DNA from: Tamlana flava
Lineage (GTDB): Bacteria > Bacteroidota > Bacteroidia > Flavobacteriales > Flavobacteriaceae
Direction of reading: 5' to 3'
DNA length: 64,000 nucleotides
Assembly: GCF_041287255.1 (NCBI RefSeq)
Contig: NZ_JBGGTX010000006.1
Location: 27,866-91,865 of the forward strand
Shown: one piece after another, positions 41,672 to 49,490 of the stretch
Layout: the number at the start of each line of letters is the position of its first letter
Position numbering within the stretch: position 1 is the stretch's first letter
Program-made: the position numbers and the translations under genes
The notes under the pieces: generated by a model
The model's input: only the letters and a program-made list of their open reading frames with translations
Told to the model about the DNA's origin: nothing
Database searches by the model: none

Positions 41672-42514
41672 ATGAAACGGCAAGAGAAAGAGAGTAAACA
41701 TAGAATTCTAATATTAGGCGCCAGTGGCTTTTTAGGCAGTGCGATTTACAAAGAACTCTGCTCCTATTTCAACACCTACGGCACTTATAATATCAGCAAT
41801 AAAGCCCTTGAAAAAAACGAACATTTTTTTCAGTACAACATAGAAGAAGATGATATTTACGAGATTTTAGAACTTGTAAGGCCTACAGTCATTATTTCAG
41901 CGCTTCGGGGAGATTTTTCAAAGCAAGTTTTGGTGCACCAACACCTTACGGAATATGTGTTTTTAAATAAAATAAGATTACTTTTTTTGTCATCTGCCAA
42001 TGTTTTTGATGCCTACAGCAAATACCCCAGTTATGAGGACGAAAAAACATACAGCAATAGCATATATGGGCATTTCAAAATAAAAATTGAAAATATGTTA
42101 TTACGCTTACCCAAAAAACAAGTGGCCATTTTAAGATTACCCATGGTATTTGGGACTCAATCACCAAGGGTTCAGGAGATTGTTAAAAACATAAATGAAA
42201 AACAATCCATAGAAGTTTTTCCCAATCTCATCATTAATGTTACTGCCGATTCTAAAGTAACACAGCAAATACACTACATTATAAACAGAAACAAATGGGG
42301 CATATTCCATTTAGGAAGTACCGACTTGGTGCATCATGATGATTTTATTAAGGAAATTATTGAAACACTTCAATGCAAAAACCAACCCTTATTTAAGCGT
42401 GTTTACACTACAAATGACGACAGATACCTTGCCGTTTTGCCGAAAACCAATACGTTACCAAAACATCTTCAGCTTCTCAGTCAAGATATCCTTTCCGAAC
42501 TAAAATTACCTTGA
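41672..42514 (+). CDS. NAD-dependent epimerase/reductase-like SDR protein
   Basis: A 280-residue extended short-chain dehydrogenase/reductase. The nucleotide-binding motif is ILILGASGFLGSAIYKEL at the N-terminus. The middle part has LLFLSSANVFDAY and NSIYGHFKIKIENMLL, which corresponds to the Y-x-x-x-K active site (Y-G-H-F-K). It resembles RmlD-type sugar nucleotide reductases. The true substrate is unknown. ATG at 41672 is 17 nt after gcvT, so it probably shares its transcript. Confidence 0.8.
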   Translation: MKRQEKESKHRILILGASGFLGSAIYKELCSYFNTYGTYNISNKALEKNEHFFQYNIEEDDIYEILELVRPTVIISALRGDFSKQVLVHQHLTEYVFLNKIRLLFLSSANVFDAYSKYPSYEDEKTYSNSIYGHFKIKIENMLLRLPKKQVAILRLPMVFGTQSPRVQEIVKNINEKQSIEVFPNLIINVTADSKVTQQIHYIINRNKWGIFHLGSTDLVHHDDFIKEIIETLQCKNQPLFKRVYTTNDDRYLAVLPKTNTLPKHLQLLSQDILSELKLP

Positions 42515-42557
42515 TTTTAAGCGTTTAAATCACTAAATTGTAACAAACTATTTAATT

Positions 42558-42851
42558 ATGGAAAGACTATCAGAACAAGACATAGAAAGAAAATTGCTGC
42601 GTTACCCAGATTGGGAATATTTTGACGAAGCTCTGCATGCCGAGTTTGAATTTGAAAACTTCAAAGATTGCTTTAGCGCCATGAGCCGAATTGCTTTTGA
42701 ATGCGAAGCACAAAACCATCACCCAAATTGGACGAACGTTTATAATGTATTGACCATTTCATTGAGCACACACGATGCCAATGGTGTTACCAATAAAGAT
42801 TTCAAATTGATTGAAGCCATTGAAAATATTGTTGAGCCGGAAGAACAATAG
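42558..42851 (+). CDS. 4a-hydroxytetrahydrobiopterin dehydratase
   Basis: A 97-residue pterin-4a-carbinolamine dehydratase (PCD/PhhB family), recycling the oxidised pterin of aromatic amino acid hydroxylases. The family signature is visible as the EAQNHHPNWTNVYNVLTISLSTHDANGVTNKD segment, in which the two histidines and tryptophan form the active site. Length is typical. It lies 43 nt after the SDR gene and just before the YebC promoter. Confidence 0.92.
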   Translation: MERLSEQDIERKLLRYPDWEYFDEALHAEFEFENFKDCFSAMSRIAFECEAQNHHPNWTNVYNVLTISLSTHDANGVTNKDFKLIEAIENIVEPEEQ

Positions 42852-42853
42852 TT

Positions 42854-42883
42854 TGTTTTTGATTGACAGATTTTTAAATTTGT
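42854..42883 (+). promoter_or_regulatory. Promoter of the yebC-like gene
   Basis: TTG (42854-42856), a 19-nt spacer and TAAATTTG (42876-42883): a complete match to the Bacteroidota vegetative consensus. Transcription would begin about 42888, leaving a leader of nearly 50 nt that holds a small hairpin (CCTCA 42899-42903, TGAGG 42908-42912). Confidence 0.7.
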
Positions 42884-42935
42884 GCCACGAAAAACACCCT
42901 CATTTTTGAGGAAGTGATAAAAACATATTTTAATT

Positions 42936-43655
42936 ATGGGAAGAGCTTTTGAGTTTAGAAAAGCAAGAAAAATGAAGCGTTGGTCTGCCATGAGCAAAGC
43001 CTTTACACGCATTGGCAAAGATATAGTTATGGCGGTGAAGGAAGGTGGACCAGACCCTGATAGTAATTCGCGATTAAGGGCAGTTATACAGAACGCTAAG
43101 TCTGTTAACATGCCAAAAGACAACATAGAAAGGGCCATAAAGCGTGCCAGCGACAAAAGCCAAGGTGATTATAAAGAGGTTATTTTTGAAGGTTATGCAC
43201 CTCATGGAATTGCCATTTTGGTTGAAACAGCAACCGACAACAATACTAGAACAGTTGCCAACGTTCGCAGTTATTTTAATAAATGTGATGGCAGTTTGGG
43301 TACCTCTGGATCTGTTGTTTTTATGTTCGACCATACCTGCAATTTTAGAATAAATGCCGAAGGTTTAGACCCAGAAGAAATAGAACTAGAATTTATAGAT
43401 TATGGTGCCGAAGAAGTTTTTGCCGATGAGGACGGCATTTTAATTTATGCCCCTTTTGAAAGCTTTGGAGCCATTCAAGCTGAGTTGGAAAATAGAGGTA
43501 TTGAAATATTGTCTTCTGGTTTTGAGCGCATTCCACAAGTAACGAAGCAACTCACCCCGGAACAGGCTGAAGATGTTGAAAAACTTCTTGAAAAATTGGA
43601 GGAAGATGACGATGTGCAGAATGTTTATCACACCATGGAAGAAACATCAGAATAA
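42936..43655 (+). CDS. YebC/PmpR family protein (TACO1-like)
   Basis: A 239-residue YebC-family protein. The N-terminus MGRAFEFRKARKMKRWSAMSKAFTRIGKDI, the PDSNSRLRAVIQNAKSVNMPKDNIERAIKRAS block and EGYAPHGIAILVETATDNNTRTVANVRSYFNKCDGSLGTSGSVVFMFD are diagnostic. Members were first described as DNA-binding regulators (PmpR), and others as translation factors for polyproline or mitochondrial COX1 (TACO1). It has its own promoter and terminator. Confidence 0.95.
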   Translation: MGRAFEFRKARKMKRWSAMSKAFTRIGKDIVMAVKEGGPDPDSNSRLRAVIQNAKSVNMPKDNIERAIKRASDKSQGDYKEVIFEGYAPHGIAILVETATDNNTRTVANVRSYFNKCDGSLGTSGSVVFMFDHTCNFRINAEGLDPEEIELEFIDYGAEEVFADEDGILIYAPFESFGAIQAELENRGIEILSSGFERIPQVTKQLTPEQAEDVEKLLEKLEEDDDVQNVYHTMEETSE

Positions 43656-43670
43656 AACATAAGTTTAATT

Positions 43671-43694
43671 GGGCGCTAAATGGCGTCCTTTTTT
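43671..43694 (+). terminator. Terminator after the yebC-like gene
   Basis: A 6-bp stem with one G-T pair (GGGCGC 43671-43676 and GCGTCC 43683-43688), followed by a T run. Confidence 0.75.
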
Positions 43695-43718
43695 TATTCT
43701 TAAAACAAAATTACATCT

Positions 43719-44699
43719 GTGGAAAGCAAAAAAAATATAAACTGGGGCATTATTGGTTGTGGAAATGTAACCGAAGTTAAAAGCGGCCCGCCATATCAAT
43801 TAACTAATGGGTTTGCCGTTTCGGCTGTTATGCGTAGAGACAAAGAAAAACTAAAAGATTACGCAAAACGACACAACATAAAAACTATTTATACCAATGC
43901 CAATGACCTAATAAATGACAAAAACGTTGATGCCGTCTATATTGCCACTCCACCAGATTCACATAAAGAATTTGCGTTAAAAGTTGCGGCTGCTGGAAAA
44001 CCCTGTTGTATTGAAAAACCACTAACACCAAGCTATTCAGAAAGTTTAGAAATATACAACGCCTTTAAACAAAAGAACCTTCCTTTGTTTGTGGCCTATT
44101 ACAGGCGTTCGCTACCAAGATTTTTAAAGGTAAAGGAATGGCTAGATAATAATTTTATTGGGCAAATAAGGCATATTACTTCGCATTTAAGCAAACCTGC
44201 CAGTGAGACCGATTTATCTAAAGTTTATAATTGGCGAACCGATAGTAAAATTGCTCCAGCTGGTTATTTTGATGATTTGGCAAGTCACTCGCTAGATTTA
44301 TTTGCTTACTTATTGGGCAATTTTAGAGACGCCAAAGGCATCAGCGTAAACCAACAAAACCTTTATTCAGCCAAAGATGCAATAACAGCATCATGGCTGC
44401 ATGATTCGGGGGTAACCGGTTCTGGGGTTTGGAATTTTGGATTTAATGACCATAAAGATGAAACCATCATTTACGGAAGTAAGGGCACTATTGAGTTTTC
44501 CGTATTTCACGAAAATTCAATCATTTTAAAAAGTGATTCAAAAAGTGAAGAATTGTTTATTGAAAACCCAAAACACATTCAAACGCCTCATGTTGAAAAC
44601 ATGCGCAACCACTTAATTGAGGGAATTCCCCACCCTTCATTAGGTGAAACGGCACTTCATACCAGTTGGGTAATGGATAAGATTTTAGGGGAAATTTAA
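43719..44699 (+). CDS. Gfo/Idh/MocA family oxidoreductase
   Basis: A 326-residue NAD(P)-dependent oxidoreductase. The Rossmann motif is WGIIGCGNVTEVKSGPPYQLTNGFAVSAVMRRD at the N-terminus, followed by VDAVYIATPPDSHKEFALKVAAAGKPCCIEKPLTPSY, with the E-K-P catalytic lysine motif. The second domain has YFDDLASHSLDLFAYLLG, where the D-x-x-x-H pattern is kept. The start is GTG at 43719. The substrate (sugar or sugar nucleotide) cannot be read from sequence. It converges on the NYN gene, with 9 nt between. Confidence 0.9.
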   Translation: MESKKNINWGIIGCGNVTEVKSGPPYQLTNGFAVSAVMRRDKEKLKDYAKRHNIKTIYTNANDLINDKNVDAVYIATPPDSHKEFALKVAAAGKPCCIEKPLTPSYSESLEIYNAFKQKNLPLFVAYYRRSLPRFLKVKEWLDNNFIGQIRHITSHLSKPASETDLSKVYNWRTDSKIAPAGYFDDLASHSLDLFAYLLGNFRDAKGISVNQQNLYSAKDAITASWLHDSGVTGSGVWNFGFNDHKDETIIYGSKGTIEFSVFHENSIILKSDSKSEELFIENPKHIQTPHVENMRNHLIEGIPHPSLGETALHTSWVMDKILGEI

Positions 44700-44708
44700 A
44701 TTCCGTTA

Positions 44709-45443
44709 TCAACGCTTATTCCTTACATAGATAAGCTTGAAACGTGCGTTGGCTTGATTTCTTTCCTCCATTTCAAACTGTGGAAGCGATTTAAAAAGTG
44801 GAGTTAACTTCTGAAACCCAAAATTACGTGAATCAAAATTTGGTTGCTTTTTTATAATAAGTGTTCCAACATCACCAAGAAAGGCCCATCCGTCATCATC
44901 GGCAGCATCATCTACCGAATTTTTAAGTAGTCTAATTACTTTCGGGGTAATGTTGTATAGATTGGGCTTTTGTTTTGATTTGCCTTTCTCGTCTTTATCA
45001 TTATCGTCACTGGCCAAAATTTCTAAATAAATAAATTTATCACAAGCCACTATAAATGGATCCGGCGTTTTTTTCTCACCCATACCATAAACAATGATAC
45101 CCGCTTCGCGTAGGCGTGTTGCCAATTTGGTAAAATCACTATCTGACGATACCAAACAAAACCCGTTGACCTTTCCAGAATACAAAATATCCATGGCATC
45201 AATTATCATGGCCGAGTCGGTAGCGTTTTTCCCTTGTGTATAACTGTATTGCTGAATAGGTGTAATGGCATTTTCGAGAAGTACATTTTTCCATTTTGAT
45301 AAATGTGGTTTTGTCCAATCACCATATATCCTTTTGATGGTTGGGGTGCCATATTTAGTTATTTCTTCCATCATTTCTGAAATATACTTTGATGGAATAT
45401 TGTCTCCATCAATCAACACGGCAATTTTTATGTCTTTTATCAT
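44709..45443 (-). CDS. NYN domain protein with OST-HTH/LOTUS domain
   Basis: A 244-residue protein. The N-terminal NYN (PIN-like) nuclease domain shows the acidic set: D12 in AVLIDGDNIPSKYI, D77 in GKNATDSAMIIDAMDIL, and two late aspartates in FCLVSSDSDFTKLATRLREAG. After an acidic, lysine-rich linker, a C-terminal OST-HTH/LOTUS domain follows (VIRLLKNSVDDAADDDGWAFLGDVGTLIIKKQPNFDSRNFGFQKLTPLFKSL). The layout is that of LabA/DUF88-type proteins, likely RNA-cleaving. The target is unknown. ATG at 45443. Confidence 0.9.
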   Translation of the reverse strand: MIKDIKIAVLIDGDNIPSKYISEMMEEITKYGTPTIKRIYGDWTKPHLSKWKNVLLENAITPIQQYSYTQGKNATDSAMIIDAMDILYSGKVNGFCLVSSDSDFTKLATRLREAGIIVYGMGEKKTPDPFIVACDKFIYLEILASDDNDKDEKGKSKQKPNLYNITPKVIRLLKNSVDDAADDDGWAFLGDVGTLIIKKQPNFDSRNFGFQKLTPLFKSLPQFEMEERNQANARFKLIYVRNKR

Positions 45444-45511
45444 ATGGCTAAATATACTGAAATATAATCACCATAACGAAAAAGCCCAATACATTTAATC
45501 ATTAAAAAGCA

Positions 45512-45536
45512 AAAAGCTACTTAATAAGTAGCTTTT
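45512..45536 (-). terminator. Terminator of the kdnB-acyltransferase transcript
   Basis: A perfect 11-bp stem (45512-45522 and 45526-45536) with a 3-nt loop and T runs on both sides. It lies in the 206-bp gap between the start of the NYN gene and the end of the acyltransferase gene, so its natural use is on the minus strand. Confidence 0.75.
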
Positions 45537-45649
45537 ATTTTTTTTGAGGGAGTTAATGTTTCTTTTTAGGGACAAATAATTGTTTACTTTATGTTTCATT
45601 CGCTCGATAGTGTAATTTGCAAACTTTATGCCAAAATCATTGTATAACA

Positions 45650-46198
45650 CTAGGAATACTCAGGGATTTTACCTTTTACACCTTTAAAAAAACGATGCAT
45701 ATATTCAAAATCGGCAACTTGGTTATCCGTTGGATAAAAAGGCTGAGAAACCTTATTTTGCTTATTATCAAAATCTAAAGTGAACATAATTATAGGAACA
45801 TTCGCTTGTTTCGCAATAAAATAAAATCCCGTACGCCAAGTTGAAACTTTTTTTCTGGTTCCCTCCGGCGCTAAGGCTATCCTAAACTCATCATTATCTT
45901 GAAAAAGTTTAACTAACGCTTCTACTTTATTTTCATTATGTTTTCTGTTAACAGGACTACCTCCCAATTTTCTTAAAAACCAGCCTATTGGGAAAACAAA
46001 AAGGCTTTCTTTACCTATAAAATTTGTTTTAATGCCAACAACAGCCCGCAATAAAATACCGATGTAAAAGTCATGCCAGCTGGTGTGTGGAACAGCAATG
46101 ATTACTACTTTTTTAATCGAATCTTTAGAGAAATTTGTATTACCAGTAATACGCCAACCTAATATTTTGAAGTAAATTAATTTGGCCAGCCATTTCAT
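45650..46198 (-). CDS. 1-acyl-glycerol-3-phosphate acyltransferase-like (PlsC family)
   Basis: A 182-residue PlsC-family acyltransferase. The H-x4-D catalytic motif is HTSWHD (residues 42-47 from the chosen start), followed by NFIGKESLFVFPIGWFLRKLGGSPVNR and the acceptor motif APEGTRKK. I used ATG at 46198, two bases after the KdnB stop; a longer frame overlaps kdnB by 70 nt. It is a short membrane-associated member of the type seen beside lipid A or Kdo genes in Bacteroidota. The acyl acceptor is not determined. Confidence 0.88.
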   Translation of the reverse strand: MKWLAKLIYFKILGWRITGNTNFSKDSIKKVVIIAVPHTSWHDFYIGILLRAVVGIKTNFIGKESLFVFPIGWFLRKLGGSPVNRKHNENKVEALVKLFQDNDEFRIALAPEGTRKKVSTWRTGFYFIAKQANVPIIMFTLDFDNKQNKVSQPFYPTDNQVADFEYMHRFFKGVKGKIPEYS

Positions 46199-46199
46199 A

Positions 46200-47282
46200 T
46201 TAAATTTTTTGGTAAAGAGCTTTAAGTTTCTCCTTTGTAATGATTTTTTGCCAGTTTTTACCAAGAGCATTTTCCCATAAAGGCGTTAACCCCAATGCTA
46301 TGTTTATCATAACATCGAAATCATTATCACTCAAATTGGCACATATACCTTTTGGTAAGATAATGTTATGCTTTTCTTTCATCTGCTTAAAAAGTTTTAC
46401 GCCTTCTGGATAAAACTCCTCTAAATGATCAAAGACAAGGCAATTGCCTATACCATGCTTTGTACCCAATAAAAAGGCCAAACCATAACTCATAGCATGT
46501 GCAACTCCTACTTGGGAATAGGCAATACTCATACCACCGTGCCATGAGGCCATCATTAATTTTTCGCGAGATTCTATTTCAGATAAGTTATTGTCTAAAA
46601 AGACTTCTTGGCACAATTGAAACGCCATTCCGCCATAACTTTGGCTGAATGTGTTTAAATAAGACCCGCTTAACGACTCAATACAGTGAATATAACAATC
46701 CATACCAGTGTAAAACCATTGCTCATGGGGAACACCAACGGTTAGGTCTGAATCTAAAATTACTTGATCGAAGGGGGTATAATCAGAATTTATGCCTAAT
46801 TTTCTCTTTGGTCCAGTAAGCACCGTAGTTCTAGAAACCTCTGCTCCAGTACCTGATATGGTTGGAATACCTACATGATAAACAGCTGGGTTTTTCACCA
46901 AATCCCAACCCTGGTAACTTTTAGATTCTCCATCATTTGTTAACATTATAGAAACTGCTTTAGCTAAATCCAATAATGTTCCTCCACCAATACCAATAAT
47001 GCCCGACGGACGTTCTTTAGTATTTAAAATAATATCTTCAACAAGTTTATCGACTTGTGAGGTTTTGGGTTCTTCATCTGCGGAAATAAAAATTATCCTG
47101 TCATCATAGGACAAAGAAATTCTTGAAGTCAAGTCGGTATTTCCCTTAAATACATCGTCAATTAAAAATATAAATGGCGCATCTATATTTAAACGTTTTG
47201 GTGCTAAAATTTCATTTAGTTGATTGAAACTACCTCTGCCAAAAATAACCCTTGGCACCATTGGAAAGTTTTTATGAATCAT
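46200..47282 (-). CDS. kdnB: Iron-containing alcohol dehydrogenase, KdnB-like (Kdo 8-oxidase)
   Basis: A 360-residue iron-type alcohol dehydrogenase. The sequence closely follows the KdnB pattern known from Shewanella: VFGRGSFNQL, ADEEPKTSQVD, GIGGGTLLDLAKAVSIMLTN, YQGWDLVKNPAVYHVGIPTISGTGAEVSRTTVLTGPKRKLGINSDYTPFDQVILDS, WFYTGMDCYIHCIESL and MSIAYSQVGVAHAMSYGLAFLLGTKHGIGNC. KdnB oxidises the C8 hydroxyl of Kdo before transamination by KdnA to 8-amino-Kdo. The kdsB gene lies nearby in the same direction, which supports the Kdo role. A TAnnTTTG element just upstream suggests a private promoter. The KdnA aminotransferase is not in the window. Confidence 0.8.
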   Translation of the reverse strand: MIHKNFPMVPRVIFGRGSFNQLNEILAPKRLNIDAPFIFLIDDVFKGNTDLTSRISLSYDDRIIFISADEEPKTSQVDKLVEDIILNTKERPSGIIGIGGGTLLDLAKAVSIMLTNDGESKSYQGWDLVKNPAVYHVGIPTISGTGAEVSRTTVLTGPKRKLGINSDYTPFDQVILDSDLTVGVPHEQWFYTGMDCYIHCIESLSGSYLNTFSQSYGGMAFQLCQEVFLDNNLSEIESREKLMMASWHGGMSIAYSQVGVAHAMSYGLAFLLGTKHGIGNCLVFDHLEEFYPEGVKLFKQMKEKHNIILPKGICANLSDNDFDVMINIALGLTPLWENALGKNWQKIITKEKLKALYQKI

Positions 47283-47311
47283 TTAATATATTTTCTTTTT
47301 TTCGCAAAGCG

Positions 47312-47319
47312 CAAAAGTA
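47312..47319 (-). promoter_or_regulatory. -7 element upstream of kdnB
   Basis: TACTTTTG on the minus strand (47319 to 47312), a full TAnnTTTG match 29 nt before the kdnB start. No clear TTG at the -33 distance is seen. Transcription would begin about 47306. Confidence 0.4.
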
Positions 47320-47378
47320 CTATTATTTTAAATTCTGCTCGATTAAAAATGACTTAAATCTTTTCGGGATGTTTTCAA

Positions 47379-48083
47379 TTATTCCAATAGATCTAGAAGG
47401 TTTTTTAATGAATTTATAGTTTTATAGGCTTTTCCATTTTTTTCTTCTTCCGTAACCTCCTCATGTGCCCATGTTGTATGGAAAGGCACATGTATGGCAT
47501 TCGCTTTTATATGCACCAAAGGCAATACATCAGATTTTAACGAATTCCCTATCATTAGAAACTCTGATGGTTTTATGTCCAAATGATTCAATAATTTTGA
47601 GTAATTGGCTTCCTTTTTATCGCTTAAAACTTCTATATGATGAAAGTATTTTATCAGCCCCGATTTTTCAAGTTTACGTTCCTGATCTAACAAATCGCCT
47701 TTAGTGGCTAATATTAATCTATATTTTTTTGATAAATTTTCCAAAACATCCTCAACACCATTAAGCAATTCAACTGGTTTGTTCAACATGTCTTTACCAA
47801 TGTTCAAAATATCATTGATGGTTTTCGAAGAAATTTGATAGTTAGAAAGTTCTAAAGCCGACTCAACCATAGAAAGCGTAAAGGCCTTAACACCATAGCC
47901 ATATAGGCCTAAATTGTCTATTTCCTTTTTAAAAAGCTCTTGGTCTATTTTATTGGGTGTTTCATATTTTGACAACAACTGAGCAAATGCCATTTCAGCT
48001 TCACGAAAATATGTCTCGTTCACCCATAAGGTATCATCGGCGTCAAAGCCAATAACTTTTATGTTCTTAAAGTTTATTTCCAT
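47379..48083 (-). CDS. HAD family hydrolase
   Basis: A 234-residue haloacid dehalogenase-type phosphatase. Motif I is GFDADDTLW with nucleophile D14 and acid D16. Motif II is LILATKGD, and the later motifs are the K in LSDKKEANYSKL and the acidic IGNSLKSDVLPLVHI. It has a helical cap (C1) domain, unlike the small capless KdsC phosphatase. Its start overlaps the end of kdsB by 10 nt, so translation is coupled. A role in Kdo or sugar phosphate metabolism is inferred only from position. Confidence 0.88.
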   Translation of the reverse strand: MEINFKNIKVIGFDADDTLWVNETYFREAEMAFAQLLSKYETPNKIDQELFKKEIDNLGLYGYGVKAFTLSMVESALELSNYQISSKTINDILNIGKDMLNKPVELLNGVEDVLENLSKKYRLILATKGDLLDQERKLEKSGLIKYFHHIEVLSDKKEANYSKLLNHLDIKPSEFLMIGNSLKSDVLPLVHIKANAIHVPFHTTWAHEEVTEEEKNGKAYKTINSLKNLLDLLE

Positions 48084-48802
48084 ATTTTATTCGCTCGCTC
48101 TAAATCTTCAGGCGTATCAATCTCTACACCTTCAATGTCTGTTTCAACCATTTTAATTCGTTTGCCATATTCCAAGTACCGTAATTGTTCCAATTTTTCT
48201 GAAGATTCCAATGGAGTCATCGGTAAATTATAAAAATCTACAATGGCCTGCTTTCTAAACGCATAAACACCTTTGTGCTTGTAATACTTAGCACCCACAT
48301 TTTTTGCTCTGGCGTATGGAATTGGACTTCTTGAAAAGTAAAGCGCAAAGTTTGATTGGTCTAAAACAACTTTAACGGTATTTGGGTTATTAATTTCTTC
48401 TTCATCCGTAATATGTACCATCAACGAGGCCAAATCCACTTCCTTTTTTGGGTCATTTTTAAAAACTTCAATAAGCTTTGACAACGATTCTTTATCAGTG
48501 AAAGGCTCATCACCCTGAACGTTAATCACAACATCAATATCCATAAATTCAACGGCCTCGGCAATTCTATCGCTTCCACATTCATGCTCTTTTTTACTCA
48601 TTATAGCCTTACCACCATGGTTTACAATTTCATTATAAATAACCTCACTATCAGTCACGACAAAAACATCATCAAACAAATTGGTGGCTATTGTAGCCTC
48701 ATAAGTACGCCTAATAACGGGTTTACCTCCCAAGTCTTGCATAAGTTTTCCTGGAAAACGTGATGCACTATATCGTGCAGGAATCATTGAAATTATCTTC
48801 AT
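48074..48802 (-). CDS. kdsB: 3-deoxy-manno-octulosonate cytidylyltransferase
   Basis: A 242-residue CMP-Kdo synthetase, activating Kdo (or 8-amino-Kdo) with CTP for lipopolysaccharide core assembly. Motifs are SMIPARYSASRFPGKLMQDLGGKPVIRRTYE, NVQGDEPF, VALNQ-type VKVVLD, and YFSRSPIPYARAKNV. The C-terminus ends IDTPEDLERANKIWK. ATG at 48802. It is the first gene of the kdsB-HAD run, with a TATTTTTG element about 80 nt upstream (48879-48886, minus strand). Confidence 0.95.
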   Translation of the reverse strand: MKIISMIPARYSASRFPGKLMQDLGGKPVIRRTYEATIATNLFDDVFVVTDSEVIYNEIVNHGGKAIMSKKEHECGSDRIAEAVEFMDIDVVINVQGDEPFTDKESLSKLIEVFKNDPKKEVDLASLMVHITDEEEINNPNTVKVVLDQSNFALYFSRSPIPYARAKNVGAKYYKHKGVYAFRKQAIVDFYNLPMTPLESSEKLEQLRYLEYGKRIKMVETDIEGVEIDTPEDLERANKIWK

Positions 48803-48895
48803 CTAGTGGCGTTCAGTTTCTTGAAGAGCAAATGGCCTAATTGCAAGCGTTACTCATGTTTAGTTGTGTATTCATTTTCAAAAATACTATAAATA

Positions 48896-49471
48896 TTAGA
48901 TGTTTTTTGTTTTGGAGGGTTTAAACTTTTTGTACAATTTAAAAATGACAACAAAAATAACAAGAACCAAAACCGTCGCCAAAATAGGCAAAAATATGGA
49001 TACGACAGACATAACCATGGAAGTTCCCGTTTCTGCCGCTGAAACCAATGGATTAACTAAACCACCTGTTGTTGCCGTTGACGTTAAACGTGTTGCACAT
49101 GATGATCCAGCTACGGCAGCTGCAGTCCCTCCACCAGCAATTATGGCCAAAGACCAGGTTATAACCGGACTTAAATCTGCCACCGTAGAAAGCATTACTG
49201 CAGTACCCGCCAATGCCGCCATTGGCACAGCAAGACTGTCCAATAAATTATCAATATAAGGAATGAAATAAGCGAAAATCTCAATTATGGTTGCCACACC
49301 AAGTGTTATTAGTGCAGGAGCGCTACCAATCCATTGCCAAGATTCATTGAGTTGCCAAACATCAAAATAGGATGCCAAGCTCAACGCAAATAAAGGTAGA
49401 AAGACTCTAAAGCCTACAGACGCTGCCAATCCAATGCCTAGGCAAATACTGATTATTGTTTCAACTGCCAT
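48896..49471 (-). CDS. DUF4126 family membrane protein
   Basis: A 191-residue membrane protein with about five hydrophobic segments. It fits the DUF4126 family, with the opening ETIISICLGIGLAASVGFRVFLPLFALSLASY, the glycine/alanine-rich centre ALAGTAVMLSTVADLSPVITWSLAIIAGGGTAAAVAGSSCATRLTSTATTGGLVNPLVSAAE, and a basic C-terminal tail. It begins 19 nt after the RecD-like helicase stop, so the two are co-transcribed. Function unknown. Confidence 0.88.
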   Translation of the reverse strand: MAVETIISICLGIGLAASVGFRVFLPLFALSLASYFDVWQLNESWQWIGSAPALITLGVATIIEIFAYFIPYIDNLLDSLAVPMAALAGTAVMLSTVADLSPVITWSLAIIAGGGTAAAVAGSSCATRLTSTATTGGLVNPLVSAAETGTSMVMSVVSIFLPILATVLVLVIFVVIFKLYKKFKPSKTKNI

Positions 49472-49490
49472 ATTTAGTGAACATCAAAAA

